Assembly: GCA_032209605.1 (NCBI GenBank)
Contig: JASFXZ010000012.1
Span: 1,612,001 to 1,676,000 of the forward strand
Direction of reading: 5' to 3'
DNA: 64,000 nucleotides
Source: Mactromeris polynyma
Taxonomy: Eukaryota; Mollusca; Bivalvia; Venerida; Mactridae
Under the pieces are notes generated by a model. The model was not told the DNA's origin. It saw only the letters and a list, made by a program, of their open reading frames with translations, and did no database searches. This document shows, in pieces, positions 53,631-64,000 of the stretch. How positions within the stretch are numbered: the first letter of the stretch is position 1; the number at the start of each line of letters is the position of its first letter. The translations under genes were made by a program, and so were the position numbers.

Positions 53631-54119
53631 CTTGAATGGTTGAAAATGGATTTAAATCACTGCTAACCTTGGCACAATTATGTATGTGTGTGTTCTCTTG
53701 ACTGGATCTATGCTAGTTGCTATACTGTACCACTAAGGATCTTTAAACTTGTCACAGTCAATATTATATGTTGAGAGCACATTTGAATGAAAACTTGTGC
53801 ACATCATTTGCCAAAAGTAGCATGGTTTTCCAGGAAGGCATGCTTCTATAGATGAATTGTAACGCAATTGTTTTAGGTAGTTTATACATGTGTACATGTA
53901 TTTGTATGTGTTTGCTTGTTATTTATGCAAATTTGAGGCTTTCTGCATTTTGAATATGACTTTGGTGTTGGAATGCATGTGACAGTCAGCACTTGTTTTG
54001 TTAATGTATTTCTTTAGACATCCACTTATACAATTTGACTTATTTGCCCAAGTTCCTGTAACAATATAAGCATATATATGACAGTGTTATTTAGTATGTA
54101 GTTAGTCCCTGTAGGATTC

Positions 54120-54183
54120 TTGCATATCAGACCAGAATTTCTGGTGTTTACACTGGTGCTGGAAATTCTGGTCTGATATGCAA
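54120..54183. other. Perfect 22-bp stem hairpin (intron 13)
   Basis: Arm TTGCATATCAGACCAGAATT and the next two bases (54120-54141) pair perfectly with 54162-54183 around a 20-nt loop. It lies ~500 bp after the 27-bp array and ~670 bp before exon 14. Confidence 0.9.
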
Positions 54184-54855
54184 ACTGGAATGAGTTTGTA
54201 AAGTCACACGGTTACATGTAATGAAAATGCCCTTAAAATGTCAGTTGTTTTATTAAATCTTGTCGTTTATTTCTTTAATAAGGTATGCAAGAAAAAGAAT
54301 CTATCACTGGCTTTGTGTGCTGATGGAAATATCTGGCTCTTGGTAACTGTTTAGTCGGTTAACAGTAACCCTTTGTCCAGATAGTTCTATACATACAGGA
54401 AGCAAGTGAAAGATTCATGAAACTAGACATCATAAATGTCAGGATTTCATCATTTATGGATTTTGTCGTATGTTATAAAGAAAATAACTATTAACAACAG
54501 AAGTCATGTATTTTCAGTCTGCCCCAAGATGTTTGTATTTAATTATCATATGAATGTGTAACAAGTATCCTTTATTTCATATCTTTTAATGTTTTACATC
54601 AAAGATGTAGAGCACAAAACATGTTTAATATTTCTAATTCTTTGCTTGTTTCTTAGTTTGTCCCTGTCATTTAATTTCATATAGAGCTTTTACAAGCCTT
54701 CATTCTCTAGGATATTTCCTACGTATGTGTTGTACTCCTTAAATGTAAAATTGCCTAAGGACACAATCACTGGTCTGTGAGTAGAGGGGTTATTCAAATT
54801 TTGATGACTGTGAAACAGCTACATGTAGTATGTTTATTGGTGCTGTAAATTTCAG

Positions 54856-55031
54856 ACTCAATTCTGTCAGCTGGTCTAGATGGGGATGAAGATGATGACG
54901 AATCAGACCCTTTTATTCCACAGGAAAGGGTCTTTAGTAAATATGCTGCAATGATGTATACTTCCAATAATCAGGGAAAATCATTTGAGGAATTTAAGGA
55001 AGCTAAATTTTGCCAAAGCTGTGGTGAGAAG
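54856..55031 (+). CDS. Coiled-coil gene exon 14
   Basis: Acceptor AAATTTCAG in phase across the 8.8-kb intron (Asp). Codes the acidic linker SILSAGLDGDEDDDESDPF, then SKYAAMMYT and FKEAKFCQSCGEK with the Cys-x-x-Cys pair. Donor GTATGG, phase 0. The clean phase match argues that the minisatellite intron is spliced normally. Confidence 0.9.
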
Positions 55032-55599
55032 GTATGGCTGTAAATAGTTAGATAACTTTGAAGCCTCCATATGTGAAAGAGTAACATTATGGTTGCCTAT
55101 CGAGTTTTTGTGGTATAACAAGTAAAAGTGGTATATTTACATACGACTATTTGCACATGAGTATGGTATATTTGAAAAATCATGTATTAAACAGGTTAAC
55201 AATAACTCATGTTTCTAACTTTCTACATGTAAAATAACAAATGCATATAAATTTTATGAAATGTTAAATAATTTAAAATCATGATTTCATGCAGTGATGC
55301 AGCAGACCACAGTCGTGTATTCCTTACGTAGGCAAGGCTATAATCTTAAGTCACAGGAGGAACTGTTTTCAAAATGAATAGACTATCTTGAAATATTACA
55401 ATAAAATGCCTTTAAAGCTGCATTTTGACATGTTTGAAACAATCCCCACAAAAACTTGTTAGTATCTTATTACATGCATACTGGTGACCTAGTTCCAACA
55501 GACTTGATAACACAAAAATCACATCAAAACTGGCTTTGGTGAGTAGAATTATGATCATTACAGATGATTTTGCATGATTTTTATTGTCAAGCTCGCTTG

Positions 55600-56030
55600 C
55601 AGTCACCATGATGAGATGGAGTGTCACGCATAAGACCCATGTCTGTAGCTTACAGGTCACACTTAGAGGTCAAACGTCAAAAATGGGTCTAAAACATTTT
55701 GTTATAAGAATTGGAGAATTGTCAAATTACTTGGCACATAATTAATGTTCACAATGATGTGTTGCGCATAGTCCATTTCCATAGCTCAAAGGTCAAGTTC
55801 TCACTTGGAGGTCAAGTATAAAAAAATGGGTCTAAAATATCTTTTCCAGAATATTACAGTGTCATTGGGGGGATTTGCAAATTACTTGGCATAAATGTTC
55901 ACCATGATGACCTGGTGTGTCTTGTGCAAGACCAGTGTCTATAGCAAAGAAGTCAAGGTCACACAGGTCACACATCCAAAAAGGGATCTAAAACATCTTG
56001 TCTGGAATATTACTATTATAGGCACCCATG
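55600..56030. repeat. Repeat with ~125-135-bp imperfect units (intron 14)
   Basis: Three imperfect units share AGGTCACACTTAGAGGTCAA-type starts, an AAAATGGGTCTAAAA middle and AAATTACTTGGCA ends. A related phrase (AAGGTCACTCTTAGAGGT) occurs at the window's right edge (~63895). It looks like an old dispersed family with internal tandem structure. Confidence 0.6.
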
Positions 56031-56424
56031 TTCAACATGATTTTTTCAAATCTGAGGTGTTAACTTAAAATATTTATTTCACCTACATGAAACACGGAAG
56101 TCTAATCATGGAGAATGTACAGTCAGTGCTCTACAATTTTTTTTCAAAGACACTTGTCCCGGAATAATGAAAATGTCAAATTTGACTTGTCCGACATAGG
56201 AATCTAGTTGTTCGAGATTATCAGTCAATTTAGTACTAAATAAACATACACATTGATAGTTCCAAAATCTAAAATTAAAAATCACATGTTTGTGTTTGTG
56301 GGATTCTAAGGTTTGACTTACAACTGAACCATTACTGATGACAGTTAGCTTTAAAAACAGACTTGTCCGGGACTAACTTCAACTCAACTGTTCATTAGCC
56401 TGATTATGTCTCCCTCCGAGGGAT

Positions 56425-56785
56425 AATTTTTCACTGAGTTATGGCCCTTTCATATTTTTTATACATATGGAGTTTGTCCGCGCCTCATCTCCAATACTGC
56501 TGGTTGGATTTCAGCCAAACTTCATAGGATTGATCAACATCAAGTGTAGTTGTGCATCTTCGTTTTTTGTTCTGCGCAGATAATTTTTCACTGAGATATG
56601 GCCCTTTGATGTTTTTATACATATGGAGTTTGTCCGCGCTTCATCTCCAATACGGCTGTTTGGATTTCAACCAAACTTCACAGGATTAATACGCATCAAG
56701 TGCAGTTGTGCATCCTTGTCGTTTTGTTCCGCTCAGATAATTTTTCACTAAGTTACGGCCCTTTGATGTTTTTATACATATACAG
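56425..56785. repeat. Tandem ~160-bp units (intron 14)
   Basis: Two full units and the start of a third share AGATAATTTTTCACTGAG, ATGGAGTTTGTCCGCGC and TCATCTCCAATAC. They diverge by ~10%. Resembles an interspersed molluscan repeat. Confidence 0.7.
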
Positions 56786-57402
56786 TGCATGGTGAACTGA
56801 TCAAAGACTATCTTTCTTGTTTGCTTGATATTTTTTTCTAACATCTTGTATCAGTATTACAATTACTGACAAACTGCCATCTGGGAGACATGTTTCTATT
56901 TAAAAACAACCATCTAGTTCTGTATTAGACTAGTCCGGAACGATGGGCTAGTGGATTTCTAGGGCCCTGACAGTGCAGTGAATTTTTACCATTTTTGATA
57001 TTCCAAAAGTAAGGAATCATCCCTACTATCTGTACTTTTAGGCAATAAAATCTCCAAAACTTTTTTTAAAAAGTAGCCTCACTTTATCCATACAAAGAGG
57101 TGAGTTGACAGCCTGCCTGCATTATAAAACCGTATTCTCTTGATCTCTTGACAATTGACGAGCTTGACATGTTGCCATTGGGCATTTAATGTGATTCTTG
57201 CTTTGATAAATCATAATATCGACTAACTGTTAATACCATGAAAACTGGGTGGACCATGATACATATTTCTCCATTTACTCACAAGTAATATGAATAAATA
57301 ACATAGCATTATTGAACCAGAAACATGTATTGTATAGATTAAAGATCCTGCTTCATCAGTGAAATGTTTATCCTATTTATATAAATGGAGCAAAATTATC
57401 CA

Positions 57403-57752
57403 CAATCTGTCTGATGCCCTCTGTGCTCATCATTTACTATCTGTCTGATGCCCCATTTGCTCATCATTTACTATCTACCTGATGCCCCCTGTGCTCATCA
57501 TTTACTATCTGTCTGATGCCCTCTGTGCTCATCATTTACTATCTGTCTGATGCCCCCTGTGCTCATCATTTACTATCTGTCTGATGCCCCCTGTGCTCAT
57601 CATTTACTATCTGTCTGATGCCCCCTGTGCTCATCATTTACTATCTGTCTGATGCCCCCTGTGCTCATCATTTACTATCTGTCTGATGCCCCCTGTGCTC
57701 ATCATTTACTATCTGTCTGATGCCCTCTGTGCTCATCATTTACTATCTACCT
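57403..57752. repeat. Minisatellite array, 35-bp unit (intron 14)
   Basis: About ten copies with the core TCATCATTTACTATCTGTCT followed by GATGCCCCCTGTGC. Highly uniform. Confidence 0.95.
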
Positions 57753-58038
57753 GTGAAAATAATATCTACAGGTGTTAATTGACATGTCATGTTGTATATT
57801 TGGAGCAAGACAGATATAACACTCTGGTGATGACACTTAGGCCCTGTAATTATTCAAGTTATCGTGGGGATTTTAAATAACTTGTGATCAGTTCAAAACA
57901 CACAAATATGAGCTTAACCTTTGAATTTCTGATGAATTATTATTAAAATAATGAAATGTTGCTGTCAGCTAATTTAACTCAACAATTCTATATCATCGGC
58001 TAGCGTTGCGTTTACTGCAATAATTCGCATCATACGTA

Positions 58039-59010
58039 CAAGGGTTATGCAAAAAGTTCTGTCACTAATTGGCTTCCGTAGTTTTATCCCAGGTATTTTT
58101 TAAAACACTTCATTGCACTTGAATGGTGTGTCCAATAGCTAACGATATCCGTTTATTTTATGCAAATTGCTTTTCAAATGACCGAGTTATTTCAAATTGA
58201 AATACATGCAGTCATATACACTGACCGATTTATTTTTCACATTGTAAAATGGACGAAAAGACTGAAATTCGTAGCTATATTAAATGCCACATTAAGCTTG
58301 ATATAGATATTTGATGAATTGTGTGGTATATATGGACCTCAGGCAATTTCAATGCGCACAGTTTTTAGGTGGGTTAAAGCTTTTAAAGCTGGGAAATTAT
58401 CTGTTGAAGATGATACCCATTCTGGTAGGCATAAAACCTCTGTTACCAAGGCAAACATCGCTGCTGTAAAAGTTGTGGTCGAACAGGATGCGCGATTGTC
58501 GGTGAAAGATATAACCTTGTCCATCTGGTCATACAGTCACTGGATGATTCTACAAGAACTCTGTACTGAAGAAAGTGAAAGAGTTTTACAATAAGAAACG
58601 TCCAAGCAAAGGATGGTCAGGAGTCCATCTTATGCACGACAACGCTTCCTTTTACAAGTGCGAGGTTCTTAAGTCTTTTTTGGCTTCTGAAAAGGTGGAA
58701 GTTGTAAACCATCCGCCTTATTCACCTGACCTGAGTCCCTGTGACTTCTTTTTATTTCCAAAGCTTAAGAAAATGCTTTCTGGAAAGAAATATAAGTCCA
58801 GAAGTTCTCTTGGCAGCGCCATTTATCAGTGTCTCCAACAGATACCAAAAGAAGACTATTTATCTGCTTTTCGCGATTGGGTAAAAAGGTTACAAAAATG
58901 TGTTTCGGTAAAGGGGGAATACTTTGAAGGTTTGTAATAAAAATAATTTTTATAAAACGTAGCACTTAAGAAATCCGAACCCAATGACAGAACTTTTTGC
59001 ATGACCCTCG
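58039..59010 (+). mobile_element. Internally deleted mariner-like transposon (intron 14)
   Basis: Terminal inverted repeats CAAGGGTTATGCAAAAAGTT and its inverse at the right end match at 24 of the first 27 bases. The element is flanked by TA on both sides, as expected for mariner. At 972 bp it is shorter than the usual ~1.3 kb. Confidence 0.88.
58249..58937 (+). pseudogene. Mariner-type transposase remnant
   Basis: The N-terminal part has a helix-turn-helix region (RTVFRWVKAFKAGK, then DDTHSGRHKTSV) after one frameshift near 58300. The C-terminal part keeps MHDNAS and HPPYSPDLSPCDFFLFPKLK, which carry the second and third Asp of the catalytic triad, and the terminal GEYFEGL. The middle, including the first catalytic Asp region, is missing, and the two pieces are in different frames. 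Inactive; it could only move with help from an intact relative. Confidence 0.88.
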
Positions 59011-59377
59011 TACAGTTCGATGGTATGTCGAATAGTTCATAATTTTGATGCGATCGAAATATAATGACAGATATATAGGCATTTCAAATTGTGTTCATTA
59101 CAAAGTAAGAAAGCTTTTCTCGAGATCAAGCACAAAATACCAGTATGTAGGAGTGCAAGCAGAAATGGTGATGATATAATTGGTGCCATTCGTAATGGAT
59201 GAAGGTAGAATGTTCGAATATTCGTTTGGAATATTCGAATATCAAAATTGCTATTTGTTGACATCCCTATACATTATACATGTATAGGCAAATTAAATTT
59301 CAGAGAAGATTATAAGACTTCATTGTTTGACCGTATTTAAAAGGTCATCATGTTCGGTCTCTATATTCTATTTTCAG

Positions 59378-59493
59378 ACTGTCATATGCCCTCATAAATT
59401 ACCTGGATCAGAGCGTGTTTTACAGCTACCTATAAATTGTACTCACTTGAAAATCTCAAGACCTAAGGTGAAGATCAACAAAGAACTGATGAG
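59378..59493 (+). CDS. Coiled-coil gene exon 15
   Basis: Acceptor TATTTTCAG, phase 0. Codes TVICPHKLPGSERVLQLPIN then CTHLKISRPKVKINKELM. CPH completes a possible Cys/His metal site with the CQSC of exon 14. This is the most conserved-looking segment. Donor GTTAGT after AG. Confidence 0.88.
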
Positions 59494-60182
59494 GTTAGTC
59501 TATGATCTATGTGTAAACAATACTTTGGATAAAAATATTCTGAAGTTGTAGATACAGAACTTTTCACTTGTTTTACTGAAAAGGAAAAATATTATCTTGT
59601 TTGAGAATTTTTTCCTGTATTAGAACAAATCAAATGTGTACACAATATATGGCCTTTCTTGTTGAGGGAAATTTTGACAATCAGCTAATCGGTTTCATTC
59701 ATAACATTTAGCATTTACAGATGGCAGCATTTTGCTTGTACTGATACGTATTACAAATATTGTGGCAACTTTTTCAAGTACTACAAGAAGCTGCGTTACA
59801 GGATGATGCATCTTGAAATATACACAGATTCCACATCAACGGCTGTATGAATGGCCTTAAAACACTACACATTACAGGCATCAGTATAATGTTGGCATGA
59901 AGATTTGTTTTGTTTTTGTAGCAATTTACATTATCACAGCACTATGTCTATGACAGTGTGAGCCATCTACTCAGTGCAGAGTTGCATTCTCCATATATTA
60001 TGTACACACGTTTACTTTTAGGACATGAGCAGGTCATTGCCTGTCTAAAAGAACATATCAGTTGCGCGAGAGTTGTAAAGCAGACAATGATTATGAAGGT
60101 ATCGGAATAAGTGCCCGATGATAAAGGAGAGTGTATTCATAAGCACGTATTAATAAATCAACATTTTCGAAATCCAATACAA

Positions 60183-60822
60183 TTTTTCGGCGCAGCCGTA
60201 CTAACATGGTTTTGCTAATTACATATTCAGTGTTCTGTAAACCAATCAAATCTTACGTTAACCACCAAGGCAATTTCGCGCAATTTCTCTTCAATTTAAA
60301 AATAGTTGTAACCTTGAAGCAGATTGGTTAACATTTTCTATAGTGTATTTCAAGATTTATCCAGTAAGTAGCCTTGTTATTCATCACCACGGGGAATTCT
60401 CTGGTTTTGGAATTAAGAAGACTTTCTTGGTTTTATGTACCAGTCGCGAACATTTATATTCTTTTAATCAGATAAATCGCTATGTTACAAGTTTATTAAC
60501 ATGGATGTGTGAGTTCACGACTTACGCAATAAGTAATGTTGAACTATATTGAAACAGACTATACTGTGTCTATGATCACACTACGGAGTTATTTATTATG
60601 CCGTCATTATTGGCTCTGCCGAATACCGCCAAGAAGTTACGATTGATGCAGTCTCAAACACAGTGATCTCCCCTTACAGGTCTCGGAGTATTTGTAGTAT
60701 ATCGTAATTGAATGACATTTAGGCATTTTTTATGTTGTACAACAAAATTTAACCTAGAGGGTGCAACCAATTTGCAAACTTCAAGTTGCGCCGACCATCT
60801 TTTTTAAAGATATTTCTTGTTT
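60183..60822. repeat. Dispersed repeat, copy B (intron 15)
   Basis: A 640-bp internally deleted version of the element at 40391-41750. Both ends and the first ~400 bp match closely; most of copy A's middle is absent. Same orientation as copy A. Confidence 0.78.
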
Positions 60823-60937
60823 ATTAATATATTAAGAAAAGAATATTTTCCATTCTAAACAAAGCAAATGCAGATGTGTTATTTTTATATCGAGTTAATC
60901 ATCATCGAAATTGTTGGACTATTTCTTATTCATGTGT

Positions 60938-60998
60938 TGTTTGCCAGATGCCAAATCTGGAGCCTTAGATAGGCTCCAGATTTGGCATCTGGCAAACA
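60938..60998. other. Perfect 28-bp stem, 5-nt loop hairpin (intron 15)
   Basis: Arms 60938-60965 and 60971-60998 are exact reverse complements (core GCCAGATGCCAAATCTGGAG) around TAGAT. Shared edges are TGTTTGCC and GGCAAACA. It could be a minimal foldback element or a small-RNA hairpin. No tandem copies nearby. Confidence 0.92.
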
Positions 60999-61412
60999 TA
61001 CAATTGCTATGTTTGAAAACCGTACTGAGACGCGAACAGGCGTGCTCACTGTTTTAAAAAATCTTATGAGGAACTACTGAAAATCAGATTCTTAAATATG
61101 AAAAAACTACAGATGAGTTACTTATGGCGATCTTTTAGAACAAAATTGGTGCTTAGCTCTTGAAAAACTGAACTTGAGAATGTTTTTAAAATCCTTCAAT
61201 GCTTATCTATCTGTAAAATGAACTTGATAATATTCTTGTAAGAGCAAGATTAAATTTCTGACGAAGGAATGTGGACTTTCCATTTTACATAAAAAATGAA
61301 AGCAATCTCGTAAAAAATGTGGAAAATGATCTCTTACGTCAAGGATTCCTGGTTGAGATCCATCTCATGATAATATGTCTGAGTGTTAAAATACAATTTC
61401 TCTGAATTTCAG

Positions 61413-61578
61413 AGAGTTGATGAAGGCACAAGACGAGGAAGAAGTGGCATTTGACCTTCCTGGAGGTCTGGGTAATAAAATAGACTTCAGTCGAGAACAT
61501 AGTTTAAGGGCTCAGTCAGGGTCACTTATGTCTCCAGATTCAACAGGAACAAGTATGACTGGCAGTGAGAGTCATCTG
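61413..61578 (+). CDS. Coiled-coil gene exon 16 (not the last)
   Basis: Acceptor GAATTTCAG, followed by AGAG; the first AG is used because the next would hit a stop. Codes ELMKAQDEEEVAFDLPGGLG and a Ser/Thr-rich tail (SGSLMSPDSTGTSMTGSESH). Strong donor GTGAGT, phase 0, so the gene continues. Confidence 0.85.
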
Positions 61579-61611
61579 GTGAGTAAAATGTTCATTCAAT
61601 GGTGTTCATGT

Positions 61612-61850
61612 AATCATTTCATCGCCTTATTTCCAGAACCCCGTAACTCAATTTTTGGCGGTTTTGAGTATTCAGTATCATTCAAACCGTCTTTCCAAGC
61701 TCTTTCTATCTGAACTACCTATATTGTTCTGGAATGCAATGCCATAACCCCGTATTTTACTATTGTCTACAGGATGGTAAAACTTTAAAGTTGTTTTTCT
61801 CAAAAAGACGAAAACCAAGTTATGGGGTTTTGCAAATAATGCGATGATTT
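61612..61850. mobile_element. MITE-like inverted repeat just after exon 16
   Basis: Imperfect ~52-bp inverted arms at 61612-61668 and 61800-61850, sharing AACCCC(A/G)TAACT and TTATTTGCA/CCAGA-type segments. It starts 33 bp after the exon 16 donor. An acceptor-like TATTGTCTACAG inside it is probably a chance site. Confidence 0.6.
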
Positions 61851-62267
61851 GTCAAACCTGGCAATAAAATAACTAGTGTGTTGTTGATGACAGGTCAAGG
61901 GGCTCGCAGTGGATTTAGTAGGTTAGAGAGCCATTTTAATGCTCCATGCATTATATTTATTTCTTGTTATTATTTTCAAGTATTGAATAGAATTCTTTAT
62001 TTGTGGTCTCTTATGAGAGATTGTTAAATACTGTTAAATATTAGTTATTGTATTCTGCCAGTAATAAAACATGCTGTAGCACTTTAATGTGTGATTCATT
62101 TAATATATGAAGCATGTTGTGTTTTACTTTATCTATGTATAACACTGAAATCTTATTTTCAACTTTTGATTTTCTGTGTATATTTGCATATTGATGATGT
62201 CTGTGGCTTATCATTCTGTGTTCATACTTAAGTACAACCAAATATATTTTTACACTTCACTTTGTAG

Positions 62268-62282
62268 CTATTTGGTGTCAAA
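62268..62282 (+). CDS. Candidate 15-nt microexon of the coiled-coil gene
   Basis: Between acceptor CACTTCACTTTGTAG and donor GTAAGT lie exactly 15 bases coding LFGVK. Exon 16 ends in phase 0 and 15 bases keep phase 0. Both splice signals are near consensus. Could be chance, as no downstream exon is seen to join to. Confidence 0.35.
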
Positions 62283-62563
62283 GTAAGTTATGCTGCACAA
62301 ATAAAGATTCATAAACGATTTGCATGAGAAGTTGGTGGTGGTTGTATTAGGGTGATTTTTCCTGAAGGTCACGTGATGCACATTTATAAATCATTGTCAC
62401 AGATTGTAGTTGTACAACATTTACTTGATAAAATTTTTGCATGCGTTTAATGGATGTACATTTAATTAAGTTTATACTTATTTTTATGTTGTATTTAAGT
62501 TTTAATGTGATGAAAGTATTATATGATTATTTGAAAAAAACTCGGTATAACTTTCTAGGAAAA

Positions 62564-63360
62564 GTCAGTATTGGTGTCTTACCAGTCAGTATTGGTGTCT
62601 TACCAGTCAGTATTTGTGTCTTACCAGTCAGTATTGGTGTCTTACAAGTCAGTATTGGTGTCTTACCAGTCAGTATCGGTGTCTTACCATTCAGTATTGG
62701 TGTCTTACCAGTCAGTATTGGTGTCTTACAAGTCAGTATTGGTGTCTTACAAGTCAGTATTGGTGTCTTACAAGTCAGTGTTGGTGTCGTACCAGTCAGT
62801 ATTGGTGTCTTACAAGTCAGTATTGGTGTCTTACCAGTCAGTATTGTTGTCTTACAAGTCAGTGTTGGTGTCGTACCAGTCAGTATTGGTGTCTTACAAG
62901 TCAGTGTTGGTGTCTTACCAGTCAGTATTGGTGTCTTACAAGTCAGTATTGGTGTCTTACCATTCAGTATTGGTGTCTTACCAGTCAGTATTGGTGTCTT
63001 ACAAGTCAGTATTGGTGTCTACCAGTCAGTATTGGTGTCTTACAAGTCAGTATTGGTGTCTTACCAGTCAGTATTGGTGTCTTACAAGTCAGTGTTGGTG
63101 TCGTACCAGTCAGTATTGGTGTCTTACAAGTCAGTATTGGTGTCTTACCAGTCAGTATTGGTGTCTTACAAGTCAGTATTGGTGTCTTACAAGTCAGTAT
63201 TGGTGTCTTACAAGTCAGTATTGGTGTCTTACCAGTCAGTATTGGTGTCTTACCAGTCAGTATTGGTGTCTTACCAGTCAGTATTGGTGTCTAACAAGTC
63301 AGTATTGGTGTCTTACAAGTCAGTATTGGTGTCTTACCAGTCAGTATTGGTGTCTTACTA
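62564..63360. repeat. Minisatellite array, 21-bp unit
   Basis: About 38 copies of a 21-bp unit with the core GTCAGTATTGGTGTCTTACC; an ACAAGT variant alternates with ACCAGT. Because 21 = 3 x 7, seven-residue frames (SIGVLPV) run through on the plus strand for up to 306 codons; a single 20-bp unit near 63020 shifts them. Not called as a gene. Confidence 0.95.
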
Positions 63361-64000
63361 GAGGGTATGACATTTGGTTACACAAGTTTTGGGCAGAGTG
63401 AAAGCCTCCTTATATGGCATTGTACTACTGCTCCCTATTGTCTGTGTATACTGTATGTAAGCTCATGTTATATTTGGGATAACATGAAGGTTTTGTTTCA
63501 CCTTGCTCAACTGCATGTTTGTACAGTATTTATGCATGTGCTATCTAATGTAGACATCAGGTTATACAATTATTGTGGGCTTTCAGTCTCTGCACTGTTA
63601 GGCCGTGTAAATTAATTGCTACACTACCACACTGTTGTGAGGATTTTATTTTCATTTTATCTCATCAGTCAATCCTTTATCAGTTTCCAGAATTTTATTT
63701 TTATGTCATTATTTTGTGATTTATCTTAGAAGAAATTTGTATATATATTATTTGATTGCTACATACAGGGCTTGCTTATATATAATATATATAATTATAT
63801 ATTAAACTTCACTGAAAGACATTCATTTATTATCCGATGTTGACCTAACTTATACAGTTGTAATATATCTATGAGAGCACACATACGTAAAAGTAAGGTC
63901 ACTCTTAGAGGTTGATCATTACGGAATGCTGTATATTTGCACATAGAGTATAGATAGTCATGTCCGGGAGTGAATTTAAAATAACTTGGCACATTTGTTT
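63361..64000. other. Right edge, no exon recognised
   Basis: AT-rich, with a TATATA-type tract at ~63770-63803 and a possible dispersed-repeat end at ~63888-63990. No further exon of the coiled-coil gene is convincing here. Confidence 0.4.

Larger units (their letters stand above)
28671..61578 (+). other. Gene model: split acidic coiled-coil protein gene, 3' end not identified
   Basis: Sixteen exons joined by GT-AG sites give at least ~590 residues. Thirteen of fifteen junctions keep the frame exactly; exon 2/3 and 6/7 do not close. Layout by approximate residue: basic N-terminus (1-20); a conserved-looking globular part (45-125, with VFDxL-like FEAFDALVPNLGVYTRIF); coiled coils (~130-245 and ~270-380); an acidic linker (DGDEDDDE, ~445); a CQSC...CPH cluster (~490-500) that could bind zinc; and a Ser/Thr-rich tail. 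The 45-100 segment weakly recalls the TSNAXIP1 N-terminal domain of ciliary or testis proteins; this is a guess from pattern, not an alignment. No signal peptide or membrane segment. The introns hold most of the tandem repeats from 34 kb rightward. The last exon is not identified. Confidence 0.75.

Overview
The window looks like nuclear DNA of an invertebrate animal, most likely a bivalve mollusc. The reasons are: AT-rich sequence; a multi-exon gene with ~50-180 bp exons, GT-AG splice sites and kilobase introns; an intronless rhodopsin-class GPCR; degraded mariner and MULE-type transposons; dispersed repeats that resemble molluscan families; and an extreme load of minisatellites. No bacterial operon, rRNA, tRNA or CRISPR array was seen. 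The bivalve assignment is an inference from style, not from a marker gene.

Layout. 1-8.2 kb is mostly tandem arrays with unit lengths of about 19, 32, 63, 38 and 24 bp. 8.36-9.47 kb (minus strand) is a single-exon class A GPCR whose stop codon lies only ~130 bp from the 24-bp array. 9.95-23.7 kb is non-coding, with 53-, 52-, 29- and 28-bp repeats, a MITE-like element and a 4.2-kb array of 23-bp units. 25.5-26.9 kb (minus) is a broken MULE-type transposase.

From 28.67 kb to beyond 61.58 kb (plus) runs one split gene. I rebuilt sixteen exons by joining splice sites in phase. Thirteen of the fifteen junctions close perfectly; exon 2/3 and exon 6/7 do not, so one or two small exons or non-standard splice sites are missing from the model. 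The product is an acidic coiled-coil protein of at least ~590 residues with a Cys-x-x-Cys plus Cys-Pro-His cluster near residues 490-500. I do not recognise it with confidence. The 3' end is not identified and may lie outside the window.

The introns of this gene are full of repeats: a 49-bp array (intron 4), a 41-bp array (intron 6), a 7.4-kb 27-bp array with higher-order structure (intron 13), a 35-bp array and an internally deleted mariner (intron 14), a perfect 28-bp hairpin and one of two copies of a longer dispersed repeat (intron 15), and a 21-bp array after exon 16. The tandem arrays sum to about 22 kb, roughly a third of the window. Many long open frames exist only because the repeat units lack stop codons, or have lengths divisible by three; they are not treated as genes.

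The two genes show no evident functional link. The notable signal is structural: many unrelated minisatellite families packed into and around one gene, with several hairpins and inverted repeats placed close to exons.
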